A stretch of DNA of 64,000 nt, from NCBI GenBank assembly GCA_046327915.1, contig JAXLXO010000023.1:1-64000 (forward strand), written 5' to 3'. The notes under the pieces are model-generated. The model was not told the origin of the DNA. It made no database searches and worked only from the letters and a program-made list of their open reading frames with translations. The DNA is from VGTK01 sp046327915. GTDB lineage: Bacteria > Desulfobacterota > Binatia > UBA12015. Both the position numbers and the translations under genes were made by a program. Position 1 is the first letter of the stretch, and every line of letters begins with the position of its first letter. Below are positions 37,095 through 50,248 of the stretch, in pieces.

Positions 37095-38513
37095 ATGAAG
37101 CGCACGGGCACCACCCGGATCACACCACGGCCCATCGGCACCGCCCTCCTCGCGATCGGCGTCTTCCTGCTGGCGCTCGCGTCCCCCGGCACGGCGACCG
37201 CGCAGTGCACGGTCGCGAACTGCACGACCTGCGTCGCCGATCCGACGTGCACGGCGTGCGACACCGGCTACCTCCTCTCGTCCAACACCTGCAACGACAT
37301 CAACGAGTGCGCGACGAGCAACGGCGGCTGCGCCGCCGGCACCGCGACCTGCAGCAACACCGCGGGCTCGCGCACCTGCACCTGCATCTCGGGCTACACG
37401 GGCAACGGCATCACCTGCACCGACGTCAACGAGTGCGCGACGGTCAACGGCGGCTGCTTCGCCGGCACGACCTGCACGAACACCGCGGGGTCGCGCACCT
37501 GCGGTGCGTGCCCGACCGGGTACACCGGCAACGGAGTCACCTGCACCGACGTCAACGAGTGCGCCACGAACGGCGGCGGCTGCAGCATCGGCACCGCCAC
37601 CTGCAGCAATACCGCCGGATCGCGCACCTGCACGTGCATCTCGGGCTACGCGGGCAACGGCATCACCTGCACCGACGTCAACGAGTGCGCGACCGTCAAC
37701 GGCGGCTGCTCCCTGAACCCTGCGGTCACCTGCACGAACACGGCGGGCTCGCGCACCTGCGCCGCGTGTCCGATCGGCTACACGGGCGACGGCGTCACCT
37801 GCGGCGACATCAACGAGTGCGCGAACGCCAACGGCGGCTGCGCGTCCGGCACCGCGGCGTGCACCAACACCCCCGGCTCGTCCTCGTGCACGTGCAATCC
37901 GGGCTACAACGGCAACGGCGTCACCTGCACCGACGTCAACGAGTGCGCGACCAACAACGGCGGCTGCTCCAACTCGCCTCCCGTCGCCTGCACCAACACC
38001 GGGGGCTCGCGCACCTGCGGGGCGTGTCCGTCCGGGTACGCGGGCAGTGGTGTGACCTGCGCCGACGTCAACGAGTGCGCGACCGGCACCGCGTGCGGAC
38101 CCGGCACGTGCGCGAACGGCACGGGGACGTTCACCTGCACCTGCCCGGCCGGCGTCTCGGGCACGACCTGCAACATCAACGGCTACGTGCCGCCCGACAA
38201 GCAGGTCGGCAAGTGCGAGAGCTCCGTCGCGTCGAACGTCGCCAAGTACGTCAAGTGCGTCCTGAAGTGCCGTCAGCAGAAGGCCGACAAGGCCGTCTCC
38301 GGCAAGGACTTCGACGAGCAGGCGTGCCAGAACGGGCCGAAGGGCTGCCGCGCGGCGTACGACAAGAAGGTCGCGAGCCTGATCGAGAAGGGGGACTGCC
38401 CAGCCTGCCTCGGCGATGTGGCGCAGGGCCTGCTCGCCGACGACGTGCGCGACGACCTCACGGACGTGAAGGGCCGCACGTACTGCGAGGGCACGGTCCC
38501 GCTCGCGCCCTGA
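37095..38513 (+). CDS. Secreted protein with seven tandem EGF-like domains
   Basis: A 472-residue exported protein. The signal peptide (1-36, ending TATAQ) is followed by a short Cys-rich cap, then seven EGF-like modules starting DINEC or DVNEC, the usual calcium-binding EGF onset. Modules alternate between a canonical C-x-C form (SRTCTCISGY) and a C-x2-C form (SRTCGACPTGY). The last ~110 residues form a separate Cys-containing helical domain (KCVLKCRQQKAD, KGDCPACLGD). It is divergent from the GT2/TMTC-like operon. The role may be adhesion or matrix; EGF repeats in animals are classic O-glycosylation targets. A GGAGG site precedes the ATG. Confidence 0.88.
   Translation: MKRTGTTRITPRPIGTALLAIGVFLLALASPGTATAQCTVANCTTCVADPTCTACDTGYLLSSNTCNDINECATSNGGCAAGTATCSNTAGSRTCTCISGYTGNGITCTDVNECATVNGGCFAGTTCTNTAGSRTCGACPTGYTGNGVTCTDVNECATNGGGCSIGTATCSNTAGSRTCTCISGYAGNGITCTDVNECATVNGGCSLNPAVTCTNTAGSRTCAACPIGYTGDGVTCGDINECANANGGCASGTAACTNTPGSSSCTCNPGYNGNGVTCTDVNECATNNGGCSNSPPVACTNTGGSRTCGACPSGYAGSGVTCADVNECATGTACGPGTCANGTGTFTCTCPAGVSGTTCNINGYVPPDKQVGKCESSVASNVAKYVKCVLKCRQQKADKAVSGKDFDEQACQNGPKGCRAAYDKKVASLIEKGDCPACLGDVAQGLLADDVRDDLTDVKGRTYCEGTVPLAP
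37301..38171 (+). repeat. Seven in-frame EGF-module repeats, 126/132-bp period
   Basis: The anchor CAACGAGTGC recurs at 37301, 37427, 37553, 37679, 37811, 37937 and 38069. Spacings are 126, 126, 126, 132, 126 and 132 bases (42 or 44 codons). Odd and even units differ in the C4-C5 spacing, making a ~252-base higher-order repeat; units 1-2 resemble units 3-4. Confidence 0.92.
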
Positions 38514-38520
38514 CGCGCGC

Positions 38521-40809
38521 TCAGTGCACCGTCGCCGCGCGCCCGTCGCGCGGCGACGCCGCGATCTCGCGCAGGAACGCCTCGACGCGGTCGTGGTCGA
38601 CGGGCTTGGTCATGTGCGCGTCGAAGCCCGCGTCGAGCGCGCGGCGCTTGTCCTCGTCGCGTCCGTAGCCGGAGATCGCGACCAGCACCGGATGCCGTCC
38701 GGCGATCGCGCGCACGCGCTCCGCGACGCCGAAGCCGTCGATGCCCGGCAGCCCGAGGTCGACGAAGGCGACCTCCGGGGCGAACTCCTCGAACGCGCGC
38801 AGCCCCTCGACGCCGTCGCGCGCGACGCGCACCACGTGCCCGTTCAGCTCGAGCAGCATGCGGAAGCTTTCCGCCGCGTCCTCGTTGTCCTCGACGACCA
38901 GCACGCGCATCGGGCCCGAGCTCTCGCGGCGCACGTGCGACGTCCGCTCTTCCGGCGCGGAGACTTCCGCGACGACCGGCAGCGTGATCGTGAACTCCGC
39001 GCCCTTGCCCACCCCCTCGCTCGCGACCGACACCGTCCCGCCGTGCATCTCGACGAGGCGCTTGACGAGCGTGAGCCCGATGCCGAGCCCGCCGTGCGTG
39101 CGCTCGAGCGAGACGTTCTCCTGCTGGAAGAGGTCGAAGATGCGCTGCTGCGCGTCCTTCGGGATGCCGACGCCCGTGTCGCGCACCGAGATCGCGACGC
39201 CGCCGCGGTCGCGTGACGCCCGCAACGCCACGTGGCCGCCGCGCGGCGTGAACTTGGCCGCGTTGGTGAGCAGGTTGGTCAGCGCCTGCACGAGGCGCGC
39301 GCGGTCGCCCTCGATCCACACGTCGGCGCCGGTGTTCACCGCGATCGTGTGCGACGCCGCCTCGAGCACCGGACGGCTCGCCTCGACCGCGTTCTCGATC
39401 ACGTCGCGCAGCAGCAGGCGCTCCTTCTTGAGCTCGATCTTGCTGCGCGTGATGCGCGACACGTCGAGCAGGTCGTCGATGAGGCGCGTCATGTGCGCGA
39501 CCTGGCGGTCGATGATGTCGCGCGCCGTCGCGATCCGCGGCTCGTCGTGCGCGACCATCCGCAGCACGTGCGCGGCGTTGCGGATCGGCGCGAGCGGGTT
39601 GCGCAGCTCGTGCGCGAGCATGGCGAGGAACTCGTCCTTGCGCCGGCTCGCGTCGTGCAGCTCGTCCATGATCCGCACGTGCTCCGCCTCGAGCTCCTTC
39701 TGCCGCGAGATGTCGCGCACCTCGATGACGATGCCGTGCGACGGCGCATCGCCGGACACCGGGCGGGCGTTCACCAGCACGGGGAAGAGCGCACCGTCGC
39801 GGCGCGCGAACAGGTCCTCGTGGTCGCGCAGCTCGGCGCGCTGCGGGTCCGGCCGGTCGATCGGGCACTCCGCGACCGGGTACGGGCTGCCGTCGGGACG
39901 CACGTGGTGAACGAGGTCGTGCAGCACGCGCCCGCGAGCCTCGTCCTGCGTGAATCCGGTCATCGCCTCGGCGGCGGGGTTCATGAACGTCACGCGGCCG
40001 GAGGGGTCGATCATGAAGATCGCGGTCGTCGCGGTGTCGGTGATGGTCTTCAGGAGATGCGCGCGCTCGCGCATCTCCGTGATGTCGGTCGAGATGCCGA
40101 CCATCTGGCCCGGAACGCGCGTCGGGAAGCCGCGGTTGCGGATCCAGCGCACGCCGCCGTCGGGACGGACGATGCGGTACTCGACGACGCCGCGCCCCGA
40201 CGCGATCGCCGCCTGCCATTCGCTCGCGACGAGCTCACGATCGTCCGGGTGGATGGTGTCGCTCCAGCGCCGGAGGTCTTCGAGAAGGGACGCGGGGCTG
40301 CGGCCGAAGATCCGCTCGTAGGCCGGGCTCATGTACACCATGCGCTGCTTCGCGGTGTCGATGATCCACAGCGCGTCGTCGATGCCGGCCGCGATGCTCT
40401 CGAAGTTGGCGTGCGCGCGCCGCAGCGCCGCGTCCTTGCGCGACAGCGCGCGCACCAGAATCATCAGCACGACGCCGCGCGCGAGGTAGACCGGAAGCTC
40501 CTCGAGGGCGCGCGGGTCGGCGTCGAGGAGCGACGGTCCGCCGTACGGCACGACGAAGAGCACGTTGCCCGCGACGTATCCCAGCACGAGCGCCACGACG
40601 CCGCCGCCGATCCCGAAGCGCCACGCCGCGTACGTGACGGCGAACAGGAACAGCGGCAGGACGTGTCGCGCGCCGAGCAGCGGATCGAGCAGCCAGCGCA
40701 GCACGACCGCGGCCGCGACGGCCGCGGCGGCACCGCCGACGACCGTCAGGATCCGCGCGCCGAAGCGGCGCAGGACGGCCGTGCGTGATTCTCTACGGCC
40801 CGGGTTCAT
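38521..40809 (-). CDS. Hybrid sensor histidine kinase / response regulator with PAS domains
   Basis: A 762-residue membrane kinase. N-terminal helices (~15-120) resemble the KdpD-type DUF4118 transmembrane bundle. Two PAS domains follow (~130-255, ~260-385), then HisKA with FLAMLAHELRNPLAPIRN, HATPase (LLTNAAKF, DTGVGIP, GLGIGL) and a C-terminal receiver domain (VLVVEDNEDAAES; phosphoacceptor in FVDLGLPGIDGF; SGYG). No output partner is adjacent, so it signals through a phosphorelay or directly. The short gap to the EGF gene is convergent; co-regulation is not implied. Confidence 0.92.
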   Translation of the reverse strand: MNPGRRESRTAVLRRFGARILTVVGGAAAAVAAAVVLRWLLDPLLGARHVLPLFLFAVTYAAWRFGIGGGVVALVLGYVAGNVLFVVPYGGPSLLDADPRALEELPVYLARGVVLMILVRALSRKDAALRRAHANFESIAAGIDDALWIIDTAKQRMVYMSPAYERIFGRSPASLLEDLRRWSDTIHPDDRELVASEWQAAIASGRGVVEYRIVRPDGGVRWIRNRGFPTRVPGQMVGISTDITEMRERAHLLKTITDTATTAIFMIDPSGRVTFMNPAAEAMTGFTQDEARGRVLHDLVHHVRPDGSPYPVAECPIDRPDPQRAELRDHEDLFARRDGALFPVLVNARPVSGDAPSHGIVIEVRDISRQKELEAEHVRIMDELHDASRRKDEFLAMLAHELRNPLAPIRNAAHVLRMVAHDEPRIATARDIIDRQVAHMTRLIDDLLDVSRITRSKIELKKERLLLRDVIENAVEASRPVLEAASHTIAVNTGADVWIEGDRARLVQALTNLLTNAAKFTPRGGHVALRASRDRGGVAISVRDTGVGIPKDAQQRIFDLFQQENVSLERTHGGLGIGLTLVKRLVEMHGGTVSVASEGVGKGAEFTITLPVVAEVSAPEERTSHVRRESSGPMRVLVVEDNEDAAESFRMLLELNGHVVRVARDGVEGLRAFEEFAPEVAFVDLGLPGIDGFGVAERVRAIAGRHPVLVAISGYGRDEDKRRALDAGFDAHMTKPVDHDRVEAFLREIAASPRDGRAATVH

Positions 40810-41000
40810 CGAAACTGCTACCTCCGACCCCCGTCGAGCGGATCTCCGTCGGACGCGCCTGCCGTCGCGGAATGTGAAACCCTACCGCACCGGCGTCCGG
40901 CCGTGAAGCCTCCACGACGGCCGCGATTGCGCGAACGCACTGCGATGGCCCCTCCGCGCGCCACGCGCGCGGCCGACCGAAGGGAGCGCGGGGAGTGGGG

Positions 41001-41047
41001 CCCCGTTGGGCTCCGCCCAACGGGGCGAGGGGCGTCGTGGCCCCTCG
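41001..41047 (-). terminator. Tandem hairpins ending the mfd-kup operon
   Basis: A perfect 10-bp stem with a 5-base loop (41001-41025) is followed by a 7-bp stem with an 8-base loop (41026-41032 with 41041-41047), all within the 53 bases 3' of the kup stop. There is no U tract, so termination may be Rho-assisted. Confidence 0.65.
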
Positions 41048-41053
41048 TTGCAA

Positions 41054-43014
41054 TCAAATCTCGAACTGCGCCCCCAGCTCGATCACGCGATTCGGCGGGA
41101 TGCCGAAGTACTGCACTGCGGACGGCGCGTTGCGCGACAGGACCGAGAACAGCGTCTTCCGCCAGCGCATCATGCCCGAGCTGCCGGTGACGAGCAGCGT
41201 CTCGCGGCCGAGGAAGAACGTCGTCGAGTTCATGTCCACGACGAGCCCCTGCCCGGACGCGGCGCGCAGGACGCCGTCGATGTCGGGCTTCTCCATGAAG
41301 CCGAAGCGGGCCACGATGCGGAAGAAGCCGTGGTCGAGCGACGAGACCTCCACGCGCTGCTCGAGCGGCGTCTCGGGACGGCGCTCGCTGAGGATCGACA
41401 GCAGGATCACGCGCTGGTGCAGGACCTTGTTGTGCTTGAAGTGGTGCAGCAGGACGTTCGGCACGCCGCTCGTGTCCGATGTCATGAAGAGCGCCGTACC
41501 CGGCACGCGGTGCGGCTTCTGCGACTTCAGGTCCGCGAGGAAGAGGTCCATCGGCAGGTTGCCCAGACGCAGCAGCTTGCCGAGCTCGGAGCGACCGCGC
41601 TTCCAGGTCGTCATGACCGTGAAGATGATCGCGCCGATCGACAGCGGGAACCAGCCGCCGTCGAAGAGCTTGATCAGGTTCGCGCCGAAGAACGCGAGGT
41701 CGAAGATCAGGAAGAGTGCGACCAGCGAGCCGGCGGCGAGCCTCGACCAGTGCCAGCGCTCGCGCGCCACCGCATAGAACAGCAGCGTGGTGATCCCCAT
41801 CGTCCCGGTGACCGCCATGCCGTACGCGCCGGCGAGGGCGCTCGAGCTCTCGAAGCCGAGCACGAGCAGGACGCACAGCACCATCAGGATGCGGTTCACC
41901 TGCGGGATGTAGATCTGCCCCTGCGCCGTCTCGGACGTGTGCACGATGGTGAAGCGCGGCACGTAGCCGAGCTGCACCGCCTGCTGCGTCAGCGAGTACG
42001 CGCCCGAGATGAGCGCCTGCGACGCGATGATGGTCGCGAAGGTCGACAGCGCGACCAGCGGGTAGAGGCCCCAGTCGGGCGCGAGCTCGAAGAACGGGTT
42101 CCGCACCTGCTCGCCGTGCTCGAGCAGCAGCACGCCCTGCCCGAAGTAGTTGAGCAGCAGTCCCGGCATGACGACCGCGTACCAGGCGACGCGGATCGGC
42201 TTCGCGCCGAAGTGGCCCATGTCGGCGTAGAGCGCCTCGCCGCCGGTGATGACCAGCACGACGGATCCGAGCACGAGGAAGCCGTGTGACCCGTGATGGA
42301 ACAGGAACTCGAGCCCGTGCAGCGGGTTCACCGCCTGCAGGATCGAGATGTGGTCGTGGTGCTCCTGAACGATCTGCGCGATGCCGAGAACGCCGAGCAC
42401 CGCGAACCACGCGAGCATCACCGGGCCGAACACCGACGCGATGCCCGCGGTGCCGCGGTACTGCACCGCGAAGAGACCGAGCAGGATGACCACCGTGATC
42501 GGGATGATGAACGGCTCGAACGTGGTCGTCGCGACGCCGAGACCTTCGACGGCGGACAGCACGGAGATCGCCGGCGTGATCATGCCGTCGGCGTAGAGCA
42601 GCGCCGCGCCGAACAGCGCGGCGAGCATCAGCGCGTAGTTGCCGGTCGGCGACGTGCGGTCGGCGGTGCCCGCCTTGGACAGAGCGAGCAGTGCCAGGAT
42701 GCCGCCCTCGCCCTGGTTGTCCGCGCGCATGACGAAGGTCAGGTACTTGACGACCACGACCATGATCAGCGACCAGACGATCAGCGACAGCACCCCGACG
42801 ACGTTCGCGTTCGAGATCCCGACCGCGTGCGGCCCGATGAAGCACTCGCGCAGCGCGTACAACGGCGACGTGCCGATGTCGCCGTAGACGACGCCGAGCG
42901 CGCCGAGCGCGAGCGCGCCGAGCGAGCCGTGGACGTGATGGCTGCCGTCCTCGTCGTGGTGGTGACCGACCGGATGCTCCGCCGACGGCGTCGGACCGGT
43001 CTCCGAGACGTCGT

Positions 43015-43018
<4 letters not shown>
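41054..43018 (-). CDS. kup: Kup-family potassium uptake transporter
   Basis: A 654-residue inner-membrane K+/H+ symporter. The family signature GALGVVYGDIGTSPLYALRE lies just after a His-rich N-terminal tail (HHHDEDGSHHVHG), with about twelve helices and the conserved ALFGAALLYADGMITPAISVLSAVEGL. The C-terminal soluble domain (~480-654) is typical. The GTG start has a good GGAGG site inside the end of mfd and overlaps its stop (GTGA), an unusual coupling of potassium uptake to a repair gene. The histidine-rich tail is not standard for Kup. Confidence 0.95.
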
Positions 43019-46599
<3,581 letters not shown>

Positions 46600-46761
46600 G
46601 GGTGCTGTGTCGAGAGCCGTTCGGGACCCGGCCGGGTGGCCGTGGCCGGATCGACCTCGTCTTCTAGCATCGCCACTGGCAGGTCCGTTTTCCAGCGGGG
46701 CTCGAGCGCGTGCTCCGACCCGGCCTTCGCGTCACCGGCCGCGCGCTGGTAACCATCCCGC

Positions 46762-47100
46762 GTGACCTCCGAGCCCCGCGACCTGCTCGCCGAGCGCATC
46801 CGCCGCCTCGAGCGGCGCATCGACGAGATGTCGGGCGAGGTCGCCGCGACCGGCGCGCAGCTCGGACGCGCGGCGACGCAGCTCGACAGCCTGGTCGACA
46901 TCGTCGGCCGCCTGTCGCGCGTCGTCGACGTTCAGGGCACGACGCTGCACGGCGACGAGACGCAGCTCGAGCGCAAGGTCGGCTCGATCGAGGACCGCGT
47001 GCGCGGCCTCGCCGACACGCTCACCCAGGTCGTCGAGCGGCTCGAGGGAATGAGCGGCGCGATCGCCGACGCGCTCGGACGCCGCGGCTCGTCGTCCTGA
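46762..47100 (+). CDS. Short coiled-coil protein, unknown
   Basis: A 112-residue hydrophilic protein, nearly all helical, with heptad-like leucines through ~10-100 (AERIRRLERRIDEMSGEVAATGAQLGRAATQLDSL). It has no signal or membrane segment, so is cytoplasmic. The GTG start is followed by codon use like its neighbours. It is divergent from mfd (163-base gap) and convergent with the carbonic anhydrase gene. No function can be assigned. Confidence 0.6.
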   Translation: MTSEPRDLLAERIRRLERRIDEMSGEVAATGAQLGRAATQLDSLVDIVGRLSRVVDVQGTTLHGDETQLERKVGSIEDRVRGLADTLTQVVERLEGMSGAIADALGRRGSSS

Positions 47101-47124
47101 GCCCGCGTCGCGCCGTGCGCGGCG

Positions 47125-47790
47125 TCAGCCGACGTCGTGCCGCGGGCGCGGCGTCGCGCTGGGCAACCGATCCGCGGGCTCGAGGTGCACGAACTCGTTG
47201 CGCTCCAGGTCGAAGTTCAGGACGTCGCCGGTGCTGATGTCGTAGTGCCAGCCGTAGACCCGCAGCGTGCCTCGCGCGAGCCGCGCCGCGACCGCGGGAT
47301 GCGTCGCCAGGTTGGTCAGCTGCGCGAGGATGTTCTCGCGCGTCAGGATCTCGAGCTTCTCCTCCTCGGTCCGCTCCCTGTGGAGAGCCTCGACGACGTA
47401 GCGCGCGGGCTCCGCGTGGCGCAGCCAGTGCGACACCATGGGCATGGTGGTCAAGCTGTCCGGGTAGAGGATGCCCTTCATCGCGCCGCAGTCGGAGTGG
47501 CCGCACACGATGATGTTCGGAATCTCGAGCGCGACCACCGCGTACTCGATCGTCGCCGACACGCCGCCCGCCACCTCGCCGAACGGCGGCACGATGTTGC
47601 CCGCGTTGCGGCAGATGAAGATCTCGCCGGGGCTGGTCTGCATGATGAGGTCCGGCACGATGCGCGAGTCACCGCAGGTGATGAACAGCGCACGCGGGTT
47701 CTGGCTCTCCGCGAGCTTGTGGAAGAGATCCCGCTTGGTCGGGAAGACGTCAGTCTGGAAGCGGTGCAGGCCCTCGACGATGCGGCGCAT
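47125..47790 (-). CDS. Beta-class carbonic anhydrase
   Basis: A 221-residue zinc enzyme that interconverts CO2 and bicarbonate in the cytoplasm. Zinc ligands are C39, H98 and C101 with the catalytic dyad D41-R43 (CGDSR; GHSDCGA). The helix-rich N-terminus MRRIVEGLHRFQTDVFPTKR and the C-terminal GWHYDISTGDVLNFD are typical of the plant-type subclass. Start ATG at 47790. It is divergent from the YfhO-like gene. Confidence 0.96.
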   Translation of the reverse strand: MRRIVEGLHRFQTDVFPTKRDLFHKLAESQNPRALFITCGDSRIVPDLIMQTSPGEIFICRNAGNIVPPFGEVAGGVSATIEYAVVALEIPNIIVCGHSDCGAMKGILYPDSLTTMPMVSHWLRHAEPARYVVEALHRERTEEEKLEILTRENILAQLTNLATHPAVAARLARGTLRVYGWHYDISTGDVLNFDLERNEFVHLEPADRLPSATPRPRHDVG

Positions 47791-47912
47791 GGGCGTGCCT
47801 TGTACGGGCGCCGCATGGCCAAGCCAAGCGAGTTCACGGGCGGCGCGCACGTCGGCCGTCGTGGCGGCGCGGCTTGTGGACGCGTCGACCGCCGTGCGAA
47901 CCATGGCCGCCG

Positions 47913-50183
47913 ATGCGCCCGCTCGTCCCGGCCCTCTTCTGCGCGATGCTCGGCGCGTCGTCGTGGCTGCTGTTCGCGCCCGACCAGGCGCTGCGCTGGG
48001 ACAACCTGGTCCACAATCTTCCGCTGACGGCGGAGGCCTGGCGCCAGCTGTCCAGCGGGCGCCTGCCGGCGTGGAACCCGTACATCTGGAGCGGCTCGCC
48101 CCTGCTCGCCGACCCGCAGGCGCAGGTCTTCTATCCCGCGACGTGGCTCGCGTATGCGCTGGCCGGGACGCGGCCCGCGACCACGCCCCTGCTGCTCTAC
48201 GCGCTGCACGTCGCGATCGCCGCGGGCGGGACGTTCGTCCTGTCGCGGGCGCTCGGCACCACCGTGCGCGGCGCGCTGCTCGCGGCGGTGGTCTTCACGA
48301 TGAACCCGTTCACCGCGTTCCTGGCGACCGGCTTCGCCAACGTGGTCGCGGTGCTCGCGTGGCTGCCGTGGACCGCGTGGGCGGCGCTGCGCGCGGCGGA
48401 CGGCGACCGTCCGCGCGCCGCCCTCGCCGGCGGCGCTCTGTGCGCGGCGCTCGCCTGGAGCGCGGGCTACCCGCAGATCTGGGTCTACTCGGCCGCTGCG
48501 ATCGTCGTGCTCGTCGCGGGTGCGGCCGCGCGTCCCGGACGCGGTGTCGCGCTCGCCGGCGCGATCGCGATCGCGGGTCTCGCGCTGTCGCTGTGGCAGG
48601 TGCTGCCGATGCTCGATCTGCTGCAGTCGTCGCAGCGCGCGGATCCGCGCTCGCTCGACGAGTTCCTGCGCACCGACGTTCCGATCGCGAGCTGGCCGGC
48701 GATCGTGCTGCCCGGGCTCTTCGGCTCGGTCGAGGCGTCGGTGCCGCTCGCGGAGAACAACTGGCCGCACCTCGGGCTCTGCGCCGTGACGCTCGCCGGC
48801 ATCGCGCTGCTGCGGCCGACGCGCGCCCGCGTCACCCTGCTCGTCCTCGGCACCGGCGCGCTGTGGCTCGCGAGCGGGAAGAGCGGCGGCCTGCTGCCGC
48901 TGCTCTACGAGCACGTGCCCGGGCTCGGCTTCCTGCGCGGTCCGTACAAGTTCTACCCCTACGTGACGTTCGCGACGGCGCTGCTCGCGGGCGCGGGACT
49001 CGGCGACGTGGAGCGCGCGCCGCGAGCGCTGCACGCGGCGCTGCTCGCGGGCGCCGCTCTGCTCGGGCTGCTCGCACCGGCGCTGCGACCGGAGATGCCG
49101 GCCTACGTGCTCGACGCGGCGGGCTCGGTGCCCTTTCCGGCGGTCGCCGCGGCGATCGGCGGGACGCTGCTGCTCGCGCTCGTCGTGCTGCTCGCGGCGG
49201 CGTCGCACCGCCAAAGCGGGGCGCTCGTCGGCGGCACCGCGATCGTCGTCGCGCTCGCGGCCTTCGTGCCCGACCTCTCGATCTACGCGCACGCGTCCGC
49301 GCGCGAGCAGCCGCTGCTGGCGCAGTCGCAGGAGTTCCGCGATCTGCGCGCGCGCCTCGACTCCGAGGCGCGCTGGCACTGGGGCGTCGAGATCCTCGTC
49401 GGTCCGCTGCAGCCGGACCTGCGGCGTGCGCTCGGCGCGTACTGGCAGATCGAGATGTCGACCGGATACTCCGCGTTCCTCGACACCGGCTACGCGCGCG
49501 CGATCGGGCAGGATGGCGCCACGGTGCGGTCCGTCACTGCCGGCGCGCCCGGACCGATCGACGGCCGCAACCGCGTGCTCGACCTCCTCGCGACTCCGTA
49601 CGTGCTGGTGCGCGACGCCGAGGACCTGCTGCGCCGCATCACCGGGCAGCGGCTCGGCGGCGAAGAAGCACTCTATGTCCGCGAAGGCCGGATCGACGAC
49701 GTCGCGCTGCTGATCCGGCGGCGCACGATGGCGCGCCTGCGCGCGGTGCCGCAGGTCGACGCGGTCGCGACGCGCGACGACGCGATCCTCGCGGTACAGC
49801 AGGGCACGATCGAGCCGTCGGAGGTCGCGCTGGTCGAGGCGCCGTTCGCACAGACCGGACCGAAGAGCCCGTGCACCATCGGCAAGGCCGGGCGCGCCCC
49901 GGGCCACGTCGAGACGGTCGCGCAGTGCATGGGCAACGGCTTCCTCGTGTTCGCCGAGCGCTGGGACCCGGGCTGGAGCGCCACCATCGACGGCGCCCCG
50001 GCGCCACTGGTGCGGACGTACGGCCTCGTGCTCGGCCTGCCGGTTCCCGAGGGCGAGCATCGCATCGTGGTGCGCTATGCCCCGCCCGGCTTTCTGCGCG
50101 GCGTCGCGGCGTCGGCCGTCGCCGCGGTCGTGCTCGCCGGTCTGGCGGTTTCCGAGGCGTTGCGACGCCGCGGCGCGGCCTGA
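47913..50183 (+). CDS. YfhO-family polytopic membrane protein (GT-C-like)
   Basis: A 756-residue membrane protein with about twelve helices. The YfhO signature NPYIWSGSPLLADPQAQVFYP follows the first helix and its acidic WDNLVHNLPL loop. Members add sugars to cell-wall polymers in Gram-positives (YfhO glycosylates lipoteichoic acid), but most Gram-negative homologues are unstudied. The soluble C-terminal region (~480-700) includes LVRDAEDLLRRITGQ. ATG 47913 was chosen; an in-frame ATG at 47874 would add 13 residues. It lies far from the 30982-36927 glycosyltransferase cluster. Confidence 0.8.
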   Translation: MRPLVPALFCAMLGASSWLLFAPDQALRWDNLVHNLPLTAEAWRQLSSGRLPAWNPYIWSGSPLLADPQAQVFYPATWLAYALAGTRPATTPLLLYALHVAIAAGGTFVLSRALGTTVRGALLAAVVFTMNPFTAFLATGFANVVAVLAWLPWTAWAALRAADGDRPRAALAGGALCAALAWSAGYPQIWVYSAAAIVVLVAGAAARPGRGVALAGAIAIAGLALSLWQVLPMLDLLQSSQRADPRSLDEFLRTDVPIASWPAIVLPGLFGSVEASVPLAENNWPHLGLCAVTLAGIALLRPTRARVTLLVLGTGALWLASGKSGGLLPLLYEHVPGLGFLRGPYKFYPYVTFATALLAGAGLGDVERAPRALHAALLAGAALLGLLAPALRPEMPAYVLDAAGSVPFPAVAAAIGGTLLLALVVLLAAASHRQSGALVGGTAIVVALAAFVPDLSIYAHASAREQPLLAQSQEFRDLRARLDSEARWHWGVEILVGPLQPDLRRALGAYWQIEMSTGYSAFLDTGYARAIGQDGATVRSVTAGAPGPIDGRNRVLDLLATPYVLVRDAEDLLRRITGQRLGGEEALYVREGRIDDVALLIRRRTMARLRAVPQVDAVATRDDAILAVQQGTIEPSEVALVEAPFAQTGPKSPCTIGKAGRAPGHVETVAQCMGNGFLVFAERWDPGWSATIDGAPAPLVRTYGLVLGLPVPEGEHRIVVRYAPPGFLRGVAASAVAAVVLAGLAVSEALRRRGAA

Positions 50184-50248
50184 CGTCCGAGCCGACCGGG
50201 CTGGCTCAAGTCGTGCCACCACCGCTCCGAAGAGTGGTCAGGCACACG

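Noticed and set aside
37301..38171. Regular repeats resembling a CRISPR array
   Set aside because: The units are in-frame EGF codons without unique spacers of constant length, and no cas gene is near.
47101..47124. Short GC-rich inverted sequences between the coiled-coil and carbonic anhydrase genes
   Set aside because: No stem longer than 5-6 bp could be found that would stand out from background.
47478..50222. A 914-codon open frame antisense to the YfhO-like gene, and similar long frames antisense or out of frame elsewhere (for example 186-2069 and 60012-63935)
   Set aside because: Their translations are Arg/Ala/Asp-rich with no signal, domain or repeat, whereas the opposite or alternative frame encodes a recognisable protein. 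Such frames are expected at very high GC.
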